From Chitinophagaceae bacterium (GTDB lineage Bacteria > Bacteroidota > Bacteroidia > Chitinophagales > Chitinophagaceae), in NCBI GenBank assembly GCA_016720775.1, contig JADKJX010000003.1, forward strand, positions 310,001 to 374,000: DNA of 64,000 nucleotides, given 5' to 3'. Positions 1-8,093 of the stretch are shown piece by piece (the first letter of the stretch is position 1; every line of letters begins with the position of its first letter). The notes beneath the pieces were generated by a model. It saw only the letters and a list, made by a program, of their open reading frames with translations, was not told the DNA's origin and did no database searches. The position numbers and the translations under genes were made by a program.

Positions 1-1
1 G

Positions 2-970
2 GAATTCACGGTTGATAATTTTCAGAACATACCAAACCCCATTGGATACAGTGGTGTAAAAGTGGGTGCTAATTTCCACATCATCACCGGTGATAAAAAT
101 GCGATACGGAATATTAATCGTAGTGTAGAAAAAGCAGGACTTCGTACTAAAGACCTGGTGCTTCAACCATTGGCATCTGCTGCGGCAGTAATGTGCGACC
201 AGGACCTGGAAGCCGGTGTAGCCATCGTGGATATTGGTGGCGGAACAACCGACCTGGCTGTTTTTTATGAAGGTATTTTGAAACATACCGCGGTGATACC
301 TTTTGGTGGAGAGAATATCACCAATGATATTAAAACAGGCCTGGGGGTTTTAAAAACACAGGCCGAACAAATGAAGATACAGTTTGGCAGTGCGTTGAGC
401 GATGAGGCAAAATCAAATGCCTTTATCACCATACCCGGTTTGCGTGGCATGCCTGCAAAAGAAATATCGGTAAAGAACCTGGCCGGTATCATCCAGGCAC
501 GCATGAGTGAGATCATGGATTTTGTTACCTATCATTTAAAGCAGGTGGGATTGGATACCCGTTTGCTGAATGGTGGTGTGATACTGACCGGAGGCGGTTC
601 TCAACTGAAACATTTAATACAGTTAACGGAATATGTTACGGGCCTCAATGCAAGGATCGGTTATCCCAACGAACATCTGGCAGGCGGGCATATTGACGAA
701 CTGGCCAAACCCATGTACAGCACCTGTATTGGTTTGATATTAAAGGGATACAATGATTATGAGAATAAGAACAAACAGTTTGAAGAGCAGTTTAAAAGGA
801 TTGAAGTACCGGGTTCGTTGCAGCAACAACCCGTTGATGAAACACTCGATGTGGAAAATGCAGGCGGTTCTGTAAAAATCAAGCAACGCAAATCGCTGAA
901 AACTTTCATGGATGGTTTTAAGAACGGGCTGATAGATCTTTTTAAAGAAGAGGAAGATGCAAAACTGTAA
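2..970 (+). CDS. ftsA: Cell division protein FtsA, C-terminal part (5' end outside window)
   Basis: The reading frame is open from base 2 and runs to a TAA at 968-970, so the N-terminus lies outside the window. FtsA is an actin-like ATPase that tethers FtsZ filaments to the inner membrane and recruits later divisome proteins. The actin-fold phosphate-binding signature VDIGGGTTDLAVF is visible, followed by the nucleotide-binding TGGGSQL motif. The end is rich in K, D and E and finishes with FKNGLIDLFKEEEDAKL, which could form the usual C-terminal amphipathic membrane-targeting helix. The next gene on the same strand is ftsZ, the standard division-cluster order. The visible GTG at 62 is internal to the frame and is not the start. 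Confidence 0.95.
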   Translation, partial: EFTVDNFQNIPNPIGYSGVKVGANFHIITGDKNAIRNINRSVEKAGLRTKDLVLQPLASAAAVMCDQDLEAGVAIVDIGGGTTDLAVFYEGILKHTAVIPFGGENITNDIKTGLGVLKTQAEQMKIQFGSALSDEAKSNAFITIPGLRGMPAKEISVKNLAGIIQARMSEIMDFVTYHLKQVGLDTRLLNGGVILTGGGSQLKHLIQLTEYVTGLNARIGYPNEHLAGGHIDELAKPMYSTCIGLILKGYNDYENKNKQFEEQFKRIEVPGSLQQQPVDETLDVENAGGSVKIKQRKSLKTFMDGFKNGLIDLFKEEEDAKL

Positions 971-982
971 GGCCACTCCTAT

Positions 983-999
983 CCTCCCCAAAGGGGAGG
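983..999. repeat. Short GC-rich inverted repeat between ftsA and ftsZ
   Basis: A perfect 7-bp palindrome, CCTCCCC-aaa-GGGGAGG, lies 13 nt after the ftsA stop. There is no T-tract after it, so it is not a typical intrinsic terminator. A related CCCC-ttt-GGGG element lies at about 1200-1210, just before ftsZ. The pair looks like copies of a small dispersed intergenic repeat; an RNA-processing role is possible but not shown. Confidence 0.6.
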
Positions 1000-1234
1000 G
1001 ATATGGAGAAGATTGAAGAGAAGGTTGTGGCTTGCATTATTGCTGAATAAAGAAAAAACAGTACAAGTGAGTGACACAACGATGATGACCAGAGATTTAA
1101 TGTTAATAACAATAAAATATTAACCCATTAACAAAGTACAGTGTTTATTCTCCTTATCAGAAACAGATACTGTATAAATTCTAACTGCTCTCTAACGTCC
1201 CCCTTTGGGGATTCGGGGGGCCAAACAAACAATT

Positions 1235-3145
1235 ATGATACATTTTGATTTGCCTAAAGAACAATCCTCCATCATCAAGGTGATTGGTGTTGGCGGCGGC
1301 GGAAGCAATGCGGTGAACCACATGTTTTCGCAAAATATCGAAGGCGTAAATTTTATAATCTGCAATACAGATGCCCAGGCCATTGCACTGAGTAAAGTGC
1401 CCAATAAAATACAGTTGGGGCCACATCTTACGCAGGGGCTCGGTGCCGGTGCCAATCCTGCCATCGGCCGGCAGGCAACAGAAGAAAGCCTGGAAGAGAT
1501 AAAACGCATCCTGGAAGTGAATACCAAGATGGCGTTTATCACGGCGGGCATGGGTGGTGGTACAGGTACGGGCGGAGCTCCCATCCTTGCAAAGATCTGT
1601 AAGGACCTGGGAATACTTACTGTGGGTATTGTTACCACACCATTTGCGTATGAAGGAAAGAAACGGATCGCCCAGGCAGAAGAAGGTGTAATGCTGCTGA
1701 AGAACCATGTAGATACATTATTGGTGATAAGCAATGATAAACTGCGCCACCAGTTTGGTAATTTAAAAATGAAGGAAGCTTTTGCAAAAGCGGATAATGT
1801 ACTGGCAACAGCCGCAAAATGTATCACCGATGTGATTAACAGCACCGGGCAGATCAATGTTGACTTTGCGGATGTATGTACCGTAATGAGCAATGGCGGT
1901 GTGGCCATATTGGGAAGTGCTGCTGCCGGTGGGGAAAACCGGGCACAGGCTGCTATTGAACAGGCCATCAATTCACCGCTGCTGAATGATAACGATATAC
2001 GTGGTGCCAAATGGATACTGATCAATATCAATTCTGCCGAAGGCGAACATGAATTTACTATGGATGAAGTGGAAGTGATACAAAACTATTTACTTAGCCA
2101 GGCAGGTGAGGACACCGATGTGATACTCGGTATGGGTTATGACAGCAGCCTGGGAGACCAGATCGGCATCACCCTGATTGCAACCGGCTTTGAACATAAA
2201 GATCCGTTTGAGAAAAAGCCAGAGATAAAAAAAGAAGAAAAGAATGACGAGAAGATAGTCATGACACTGGAAATGCCTTCAAAAGGAAATGCAGCACCTG
2301 CAGAAAAAACGGCTCCTGTATCAGAACAACCTGTTTTACAGTTTGATGAAAAGGAAGAAGAAAAGGCAATTGCCGAGATCACGGAGCTACCTGCATTGAA
2401 GGATGATGTGGCGGATATGATGCCCACTTTAAAAGAAATGCATGAAGAAGTGATGAGCGTGGAACTACCAAGTAAAACTACTGTGGACAAAATGGATATA
2501 GCGCCGGAGTTTTTTGAAATATCTTCGTCATTCGATCAGGTTCCAGTAATAGAATTTGATATTCCACAAAGTCCTCCACCCGCTGAAAAACCAGCAGAAT
2601 TAAAAAACCAGAAGAACACTTCCGTAGTTAATAAAGATGCTAGCAACAATCCTCCCTCGTCAGGAGGATATTTGGCTAAACCTGCACAGATTTATGTGGA
2701 GGAGAAGCCAAAACCAGAATCCAATCCGTCTGAGGAGCTACTACCGGTGCAAACGAGAGAACAGGAAGACGAACCTGTGATTGAAATGCAGCTGGTGGTT
2801 AAATCCCATCAAGCGGCGGAGGAGGAGCAACATGTACAACAAACTCAGCCCATCACGATGTCTGATGTTGAGGAGCCTGCAATGCAGGACGAAGCAGAAG
2901 ACCTTAGGCGCAGGGCCATGGAACGGATTGCAAAACTGCGTAACTTGTCGTTCAACATTAACGCAGCCGACCCTAATAATGAGTTTGAAACGGTGCCTGC
3001 TTACCTTCGCCGCAATATGGAATTACATAATTCCATTGCAGACGTAGAAAGTTTCTATAGCAACTACACCGTAAAGTCTGACGACAACAACCAGGCTGAG
3101 ATCAGCACCATCAACAGTTTTTTAGACGGGAAGAAACCCGATTAA
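1235..3145 (+). CDS. ftsZ: Cell division protein FtsZ with long C-terminal linker
   Basis: Tubulin-like GTPase that polymerises into the Z ring. The ATG at 1235 gives a protein of 636 residues; the frame can be extended to a TTG at 1205, but those residues come from an intergenic repeat. The GTP-binding signature GMGGGTGTGGAP is at residues 105-116 and the T7 catalytic loop NVDFAD at 208-213. The conserved globular part ends near residue 325. About 310 further residues are acidic, rich in E, P and K, and probably disordered, ending in a hydrophobic patch (STINSFLDGKKPD) that may bind FtsA. The tail is much longer than in proteobacterial FtsZ (about 380 residues in total). A strong terminator follows. 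Confidence 0.97.
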   Translation: MIHFDLPKEQSSIIKVIGVGGGGSNAVNHMFSQNIEGVNFIICNTDAQAIALSKVPNKIQLGPHLTQGLGAGANPAIGRQATEESLEEIKRILEVNTKMAFITAGMGGGTGTGGAPILAKICKDLGILTVGIVTTPFAYEGKKRIAQAEEGVMLLKNHVDTLLVISNDKLRHQFGNLKMKEAFAKADNVLATAAKCITDVINSTGQINVDFADVCTVMSNGGVAILGSAAAGGENRAQAAIEQAINSPLLNDNDIRGAKWILININSAEGEHEFTMDEVEVIQNYLLSQAGEDTDVILGMGYDSSLGDQIGITLIATGFEHKDPFEKKPEIKKEEKNDEKIVMTLEMPSKGNAAPAEKTAPVSEQPVLQFDEKEEEKAIAEITELPALKDDVADMMPTLKEMHEEVMSVELPSKTTVDKMDIAPEFFEISSSFDQVPVIEFDIPQSPPPAEKPAELKNQKNTSVVNKDASNNPPSSGGYLAKPAQIYVEEKPKPESNPSEELLPVQTREQEDEPVIEMQLVVKSHQAAEEEQHVQQTQPITMSDVEEPAMQDEAEDLRRRAMERIAKLRNLSFNINAADPNNEFETVPAYLRRNMELHNSIADVESFYSNYTVKSDDNNQAEISTINSFLDGKKPD

Positions 3146-3212
3146 GATATTTATTCCCCAGGCTCATCCTGAAGGGATAGAAGAATGTTTGTGTTTGTAT
3201 TCTAAGTAAAAT

Positions 3213-3243
3213 GCCCCGCTTGTGAAAGCGGGGCTGTTTTTTA
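3213..3243 (+). terminator. Intrinsic terminator after ftsZ
   Basis: Perfect 9-bp stem GCCCCGCTT / AAGCGGGGC with a GTGA loop, followed by TGTTTTTT. It ends the ftsA-ftsZ transcript. Confidence 0.9.
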
Positions 3244-3299
3244 ATAATGTTTGCTGGTTTTAGAATTTTATAGAGGTACGCTGTGCCTGGAAAAAGCAA

Positions 3300-3605
3300 T
3301 TAGTTGAGTACGGCCACGCCAATTTCTGCCAGCCATTTATTTACTGATTCGGTAATTTGTACGGAAGGTTTTTTAGCCGGTTCTTTCGGTTTGTTCAGAT
3401 GTTCAATTTCTGCCAAAAGTTTTTTCCTGGCTGAGGTATCTTCTATTCCGGCAATGTTGCAGGCTTTTTCAAAATCGGTGTGCATTCCATAACCGGTTAC
3501 TAAGTTGGCGGCTTCACCAAGTTCGGGAAAGGTCATGATCTTCTTAACAAAATAGTAGGTCTTACCTTCTATCAGTTTTGTATGTACAGTATATACATGT
3601 TCCAT
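3300..3605 (-). CDS. Hypothetical protein, 101 residues
   Basis: I do not recognise this protein. It has no signal peptide or membrane segment and looks cytoplasmic. The first half (MEHVYTVHTKLIEGKTYYFVKK) looks like beta strands, and the middle and end look helical, with a Lys/Pro-rich hinge (KPKEPAKKP) near residues 72-80. It stands alone, convergent with ftsZ, with an ATG start at 3605 and a stop at 3300. Codon use looks like that of its neighbours and the opposite strand offers only a shorter ORF, so this is probably a real gene. Confidence 0.7.
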   Translation of the reverse strand: MEHVYTVHTKLIEGKTYYFVKKIMTFPELGEAANLVTGYGMHTDFEKACNIAGIEDTSARKKLLAEIEHLNKPKEPAKKPSVQITESVNKWLAEIGVAVLN

Positions 3606-4038
3606 GTTTCTTGTTTTAGAGGTGTATAATAATTACTCGTTTCTGTTTTACCAGCATATACACCCGCAATACGAATGATATACGCTTTTGAATAAAGAGT
3701 GGTTTTTAACCCTGGGGTTTAAAGGAGGAGGATTATAGTTGCTGGAAATCGATTGAATAGATCAGCAACACCTGTGCTGTTCAAAGGATATTAAATGAAA
3801 CGCCTTTTGAGATAAAACAATGAAACAAAATGATTGTTCAGAGGATAGGTACGGAATGAGAACTTGTAGATGTAAGACGTTGTAAAACTACCAATCGCTG
3901 CTTGTAATAACAATGGCCGAAAAGGATACTTATTCACATTAACATTTTTGCCTGTTGTAAAGCCTAAGTAATAATGAAATATTTTTTAGCCAGATATCTT
4001 TTATTTCTTATAAATCGAAAAGCCCACGTTACATATTA
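3606..4038. other. 433-bp gene-free interval
   Basis: AT-rich DNA between two minus-strand genes. It should hold the promoter of the 101-residue gene (near 3606-3660). I see no tRNA, convincing hairpin, long repeat or coding frame. The only ATG frame of note is a 21-codon one at 3820-3885, without support. Confidence 0.5.
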
Positions 4039-4620
4039 TTAGTTTTTTGCACTGTCTGTCTTAGGTGCTGCTGTGGTAGTGGTTGAAATAGTTGCTTGTG
4101 GTGGTTTGCTGTTAAGCGGTGCACCAACAGGAATATCGCAACGATGGTTTGGCTGACCATGTGGTGGATTCATACCCGGTGCTGTTGCCTGCGAAGTAGC
4201 TGGTGCAGCTGTTGTTGTGCCGATGGTGGCTGCAGGGTTTGTTGTTGTTTGTGGTTTACTGTTAAGCGGTGCACCAACCGGAATATCGCAACGGTGGTTT
4301 GGTTGGCCATGAGGTGGATTCATTCCTGCTGCAGTGGTTTGCTGCGTATTGGTTGCGGCAGGTATTGTGGTAGCTGCGGGCATTACATTTTTACCAAGCG
4401 TAACGGGCTGTGTTACCGGAGCTGAACCAGTTACAACAGACGTTGCTGGTTGCGTGATCGCTGCCGGCATGGCTGATAAAACAGTATCTGGTTTTTGTGC
4501 AGCCTTGCTTTCTGCAGCAGCTTTCATTAATTCTTTATCAACAACATCTTCTTTGTCGTTTCCTCCGCAGGAGGCAAATGTTGCAACAAAAATAAAAGCG
4601 GCCGTGTATAATTTAGTCAT
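4039..4620 (-). CDS. Predicted lipoprotein with duplicated NPPHGQPNHRCD motif
   Basis: The ATG at 4620 gives 193 residues beginning with a lipoprotein signal (MTKLYTAAFIFVATFASC), so Cys18 is the likely lipidated residue. The rest is low-complexity, rich in Ala, Thr and Pro, and probably disordered. It carries two nearly identical copies of a 25-residue block containing NPPHGQPNHRCDIPVGAPL, spaced 51 codons apart, the second close to the C-terminus. The HGQPxHxCD core recurs, as far as I recall, at the ends of small secreted proteins of Flavobacteria and Chitinophagaceae; its function is unknown to me. The His and Cys residues could bind metal, but this is speculation. The longer frame to 4695 would place residues before the signal peptide and is rejected. 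Confidence 0.85.
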   Translation of the reverse strand: MTKLYTAAFIFVATFASCGGNDKEDVVDKELMKAAAESKAAQKPDTVLSAMPAAITQPATSVVTGSAPVTQPVTLGKNVMPAATTIPAATNTQQTTAAGMNPPHGQPNHRCDIPVGAPLNSKPQTTTNPAATIGTTTAAPATSQATAPGMNPPHGQPNHRCDIPVGAPLNSKPPQATISTTTTAAPKTDSAKN

Positions 4621-4752
4621 AGTGATTTTTTCTGTACTGCAAAATACGCCAGTTTGGGTAAACTGCAATGAGGTACTGTAGCTACAACCGGGCAATCATG
4701 TCAGGGTTTCTTCTTATTCATATAATGCTCCCGCTGTTTTTTATCCAGTTTT

Positions 4753-5052
4753 TTATTTCAGCTTTATCCTGAATTCTTCCGGAACGATCAGTTCCGGGGG
4801 AGACCGGGGATAATCTTCCAGCACATGGTCAAAAGCCATATGTATATCCACGTATCCCCTGGAGCCGTCTTTAAAAATGATGCTACCTATGATCTCAATA
4901 TAACCATTGCCTAAAACAGAGATGCCGAAGTTCTTCATCTTCTTCACCACGATGGAATTATTGGTAAGTGATTTGTATGAAACATCATTCTTGATGTTCA
5001 CATACCTGAACTTTCCGTCTTCTCCCTTGCCGGTTCCAAAATGCAGGGTCAT
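4753..5052 (-). CDS. Hypothetical secreted protein, 5' end uncertain
   Basis: From the first ATG (5052) the protein has 99 residues and no signal peptide. The same frame stays open upstream to about 5166 and encodes VVFPFPPVLFAQKSTGTF, which reads like the end of a signal peptide with a cleavage site after FAQ. No ATG, GTG or TTG exists in that extension; the only candidate is ATT at 5161-5163, just after an in-frame TAA. So either the gene uses a rare ATT start, or its true start was lost by mutation or sequence error. The mature part (KGEDGKFRYVNIKNDVSYKS) is of unknown function. I keep the ATG start only because it is conventional. Confidence 0.65.
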   Translation of the reverse strand: MTLHFGTGKGEDGKFRYVNIKNDVSYKSLTNNSIVVKKMKNFGISVLGNGYIEIIGSIIFKDGSRGYVDIHMAFDHVLEDYPRSPPELIVPEEFRIKLK

Positions 5053-5228
5053 TCCTTTGTATATCTTAAACCCGGTTGAAGTATAAAGGGTATCGTTTAC
5101 AAATGTGCCGGTAGATTTCTGCGCAAATAAAACAGGGGGAAAAGGAAAAACAACGGTAGTAATTTTTTAGAATAAAGGATTAAAAACCGACAAGTTAGTG
5201 CCGGGATTTTTAGTTTAAATTTTTTCAA

Positions 5229-6475
5229 TTATCCCATCTCCGCAAAATACTTATGGAAGTATGGAATGGTCTCAATGCCCTTGTAGTAATTTTCAATATT
5301 ATATTTTTCATTCGGGCTGTGCAGGTTATCATTGTCCAGTCCAAAACCCATAAAGATGATCTTGATGCCCAGTTCTTTTTCTAAAATAGAGCAGATGGGA
5401 ATGCTTCCGCCACCCCGAACAGGTATGGGTTGTTTTCCAAAGGTTGTTTCAACGGCTTTTGCTGCAGCTTTATATCCTTTGCTGTCTATCGGTGTCATAT
5501 AAGGTTCGCCGCCGTGGTGCTCAAATGCATTTACAGTTACTGATGAAGGCGCAATTGACTTGAAATAGTTCAGCAGCATCTCCGTCATTTTATGCGATGA
5601 TTGGTTAGGCACCAGCCTGGCAGAAATTTTAGCGGTGGCTTTGGAAGGCAGTACCGTTTTTGCGCCCTCGCCCTGGTAACCGCCCCAGATACCATTTATT
5701 TCAATGGTTGGGCGGATGCCGGTACGTTCATAAGTAGTATAGCCTTTTTCGCCCCAGAGATTTTTCACCCCCAGTTCGTCGCTGTATTCTTTTTCATCAT
5801 AAGGTGCTTTGTTTATCAGTGCCCTTTCTTCGGGGCCAGCCACTACCACATCGTCATAAAAACCAGGTATGGTAATGTGATTATTCTCATCATGGCAACT
5901 GGCGATCATCTTTGCCAGGATAGTGATCGTATAGAACTGTCGCTTATCAATATCACATCAGCTTTTAAAAGATCTTTATTGCCTGCCACAAATTTTCCGA
6001 GGTTGGGAGAACCCACTTCTTCTTCACCTTCAATAAGGAATTTTATATTGGTTGTCATAGAGTCTGTCTTGCTAAGAATTTCCAGCGCTTTCACATGCAT
6101 ATAAAATTGCCCTTTGTCATCAGCGCTTCCACGGGCAAAGACTTTACCGTCAATTATTGTTGGTTCAAAAGGCGGGTTCTTCCATAAGTCCAGCGGCTCC
6201 ACGGGCTGTACATCGTAGTGGCCATAAACCAGCACGGTTGGTTTGGACGGGTCGATGATCTTTTCGCCATATACGGCGGGGTGGCCATCAGTTGCCATCA
6301 CTTCGGCTTTGCTGCAACCTGCATCCAGTAAGCTTTTCTTTACAGCTTCGGCGCATTTAAGCATGTCGGCTTTGTGTTCGCTCTTGGCGCTAACAGAAGG
6401 AATGCGGAGCAGGTCCATCATCTCGTTCAAAAAGCGGTCTTTATTTTTTTCCTGGTAATCTTTCCAAACTTGCAT
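5229..6475 (-). pseudogene. M20-family dipeptidase, interrupted by deletion and frameshift
   Basis: Two adjoining frames together make a cytosolic M20 metallopeptidase of the CNDP/dipeptidase type. The first part (6475 to 5906) holds the metal-site motifs GHYDVQP, ARGSADDKG and EGEEEVGSPN, and ends at VILISDSSI. The second part resumes in another frame at TILAKMIASCHDENN (near 5925) and carries the final metal-site His in NLHSPNEKYN. In intact family members about 40 residues lie between these points, including the DLHSG motif and the start of the dimerisation domain. Here they are missing and the join is out of frame, so a TGA follows after SWQR. The remainder would add up to the usual length of about 455. 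Genuine decay or an assembly deletion are both possible. Confidence 0.85.
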
Positions 6476-6628
6476 AGTTATTTAAGTTATAAGTTGAAAG
6501 TTATAAGTTAATAGTGGATAGCGAAAGTAATGGTTTTTGCCGGTAATTTTTTTACCAAAATTTTACAGATCATTGATTTTTTTTAGTTGCTCTTTCCTTT
6601 AGTTTTGTGCCACATTGTTTGTCAATTA

Positions 6629-6682
6629 TCAGCCTTTGCTTTAGTTGGACCTGCTTGGGGTTCTGCCTAATGCAAAGGCTGA
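6629..6682. repeat. 11-bp inverted repeat
   Basis: TCAGCCTTTGC at 6629-6639 is matched by GCAAAGGCTGA at 6672-6682, with a 32-nt loop. It lies between the stop of the membrane protein gene and the start of the broken dipeptidase gene, both on the minus strand. It could act as a terminator stem for the former, but there is no clean T-tract. Confidence 0.5.
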
Positions 6683-6703
6683 GCCCATTTAAGGAACTGC
6701 CGG

Positions 6704-7225
6704 TTATTTTTTCATTTTCTGCCAGCCAAGTACCAACAGGCCTGTGAGCAGGTACAGTACGGCGAGCAATGCCAGTGCCCATTTTATCACCGAAAAGAAT
6801 GTGGTAAGAAAAGAAACGATACCGGAACTATGCCCGCCCAGGGAGATAAGCATTCCGCTATTTTCCAGCACATCTAAAAAACCGGCAAGTAAAGCACCGG
6901 TAGCAATGATATTACCTGCCCGGGCGAAAGGGCCATTGATACTTTGCGCAATTCTCTTGCAGGCAAGAAACAGGAAGATGGAATAAAAGAACAGGAAGAG
7001 GAAATCGAACCAGGTATTTGTTTTTGCTGCGGTAATATTATTCAAACCATTTACCGGCGCCCATTCATTCATTACTACGGAGGTTTTTGCTGTATTGTAA
7101 GCAATCTCCAGGTCGAGTATTCCATGCGGTGTGGCAGGCGTTTTTAAGGTAGCGCCTGTCTTCGCCATTACAAAGATCATGGCAATACTGCCGATTAAGA
7201 AAACAGGAAGCAGAAGTTTTTTCAT
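6704..7225 (-). CDS. Small integral membrane protein of unknown function
   Basis: The ATG at 7225 (MKKLLLPVFLIG) gives 173 residues. Hydrophobic segments lie near residues 3-20, 73-95 (TWFDFLFLFFYSIFLFLAC), 105-122 and 143-167, so about four membrane spans are predicted, with a Lys-rich cytoplasmic end (GWQKMKK). I do not recognise a named family. It stands between the broken dipeptidase gene and the superoxide dismutase gene on the same strand. The ORF extends to 7261, but those residues precede a good membrane start and are probably not translated. Confidence 0.8.
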   Translation of the reverse strand: MKKLLLPVFLIGSIAMIFVMAKTGATLKTPATPHGILDLEIAYNTAKTSVVMNEWAPVNGLNNITAAKTNTWFDFLFLFFYSIFLFLACKRIAQSINGPFARAGNIIATGALLAGFLDVLENSGMLISLGGHSSGIVSFLTTFFSVIKWALALLAVLYLLTGLLVLGWQKMKK

Positions 7226-7319
7226 TATCGTTGTTTTTGCTAAGCGCAAGTACTTCGCCAAACTCAGTAGAGAAAAAAGCGGAGGGGAGCTACGTTTTCT
7301 CTTTTCCTCTTTTGTCCTC

Positions 7320-8081
7320 TTAGCTCATTTTATCAAACCGTTGCTGCACATAATTCCAATTTACTACATTCCACCAGTTGTCGATGTAATCAGCTCTTTT
7401 GTTCTGGTATTTTAAATAGTATGCATGTTCCCAAACATCCAGTGCCAGCAGGGGAAATCCTTTTATATCGCTTACGTCCATTAACGGGTTATCCTGGTTG
7501 GGTGTGGAGCCGATCTTGAGGTTCCTGGCTCCATCTGCATACAACCATGCCCAGCCACTTCCAAAACGGTTCTTTCCTGCATCGGCAAATTGTTTTTTAA
7601 ACTCATCGAAGGAAGTAAAGTTCTTTGTGATGGCTTCCATCAGCTTCCCGGCTGGTGCATTCCCTTCTTTTTTCGGCTGCATGCATTGCCAGAACATTTC
7701 GTGGTTATAATGGCCGCCACCATTGTTTCGCATCTTGGCTGAGTAAGAAGATATTTTTGCCAGCACATCTTCCAGCGGTTTGCTGATATCAACTTTTTCT
7801 GCTGCGGCAGCATCTTTTACATTCTTCGAATAAGCAGCTGCATGTTTGCTGTAATGTAATTCCATCGTCATCGCATCGATCACATTTTCCAGTGCATCGT
7901 ATTTATAAGGCAGCGGCTGCTGATCGAAGCCTGTGCCAAAGCCATGAGCCGGTATATTATTTTCTGTTGAAAAAGACTGCAAGAGTGGTGTGGCGGCGCT
8001 TAGCCCCACGGTAATGGCCAAACCTCCTTTCACTGAAGTGGAAATGAATTCCCTGCGGTTGGTTGTTTTTTTTGTTGCCAT
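7320..8081 (-). CDS. sodB: Fe/Mn superoxide dismutase with Tat-like signal
   Basis: Converts superoxide to oxygen and hydrogen peroxide. The four metal ligands are in place: His76 (MELHYSKH), His127 (HYNHEMFW), Asp215 and His219 (DVWEHAYY). The protein has 253 residues, about 50 more than cytosolic SODs. The extra N-terminus carries a twin-arginine motif (NRREF, residues 8-12) and a hydrophobic stretch (GGLAITVGLSAATPLL), so export by Tat to the periplasm is likely. Sequence alone does not settle Fe against Mn use. The lptF/G-type permease gene ends 12 nt upstream of its start on the same strand; the two may be co-transcribed. Confidence 0.95.
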   Translation of the reverse strand: MATKKTTNRREFISTSVKGGLAITVGLSAATPLLQSFSTENNIPAHGFGTGFDQQPLPYKYDALENVIDAMTMELHYSKHAAAYSKNVKDAAAAEKVDISKPLEDVLAKISSYSAKMRNNGGGHYNHEMFWQCMQPKKEGNAPAGKLMEAITKNFTSFDEFKKQFADAGKNRFGSGWAWLYADGARNLKIGSTPNQDNPLMDVSDIKGFPLLALDVWEHAYYLKYQNKRADYIDNWWNVVNWNYVQQRFDKMS

Positions 8082-8093
8082 GATTTTAGTTTT

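Noticed and set aside
971..1234. Possible tRNA or small RNA between ftsA and ftsZ
   Set aside because: Only short GC hairpins are present; no cloverleaf or promoter could be seen.
1192..2031. 279-codon minus-strand frame opposite ftsZ
   Set aside because: It lies fully inside a well-supported gene and has no domain-like sequence; it is a composition shadow.
3820..3885. 21-codon frame with Cys-rich end in the gene-free interval
   Set aside because: Too short, no ribosome site or promoter, and no known family.
4096..4425. Cys/Trp-rich plus-strand frames opposite the lipoprotein
   Set aside because: They arise from the duplicated motif on the other strand and show no independent support.
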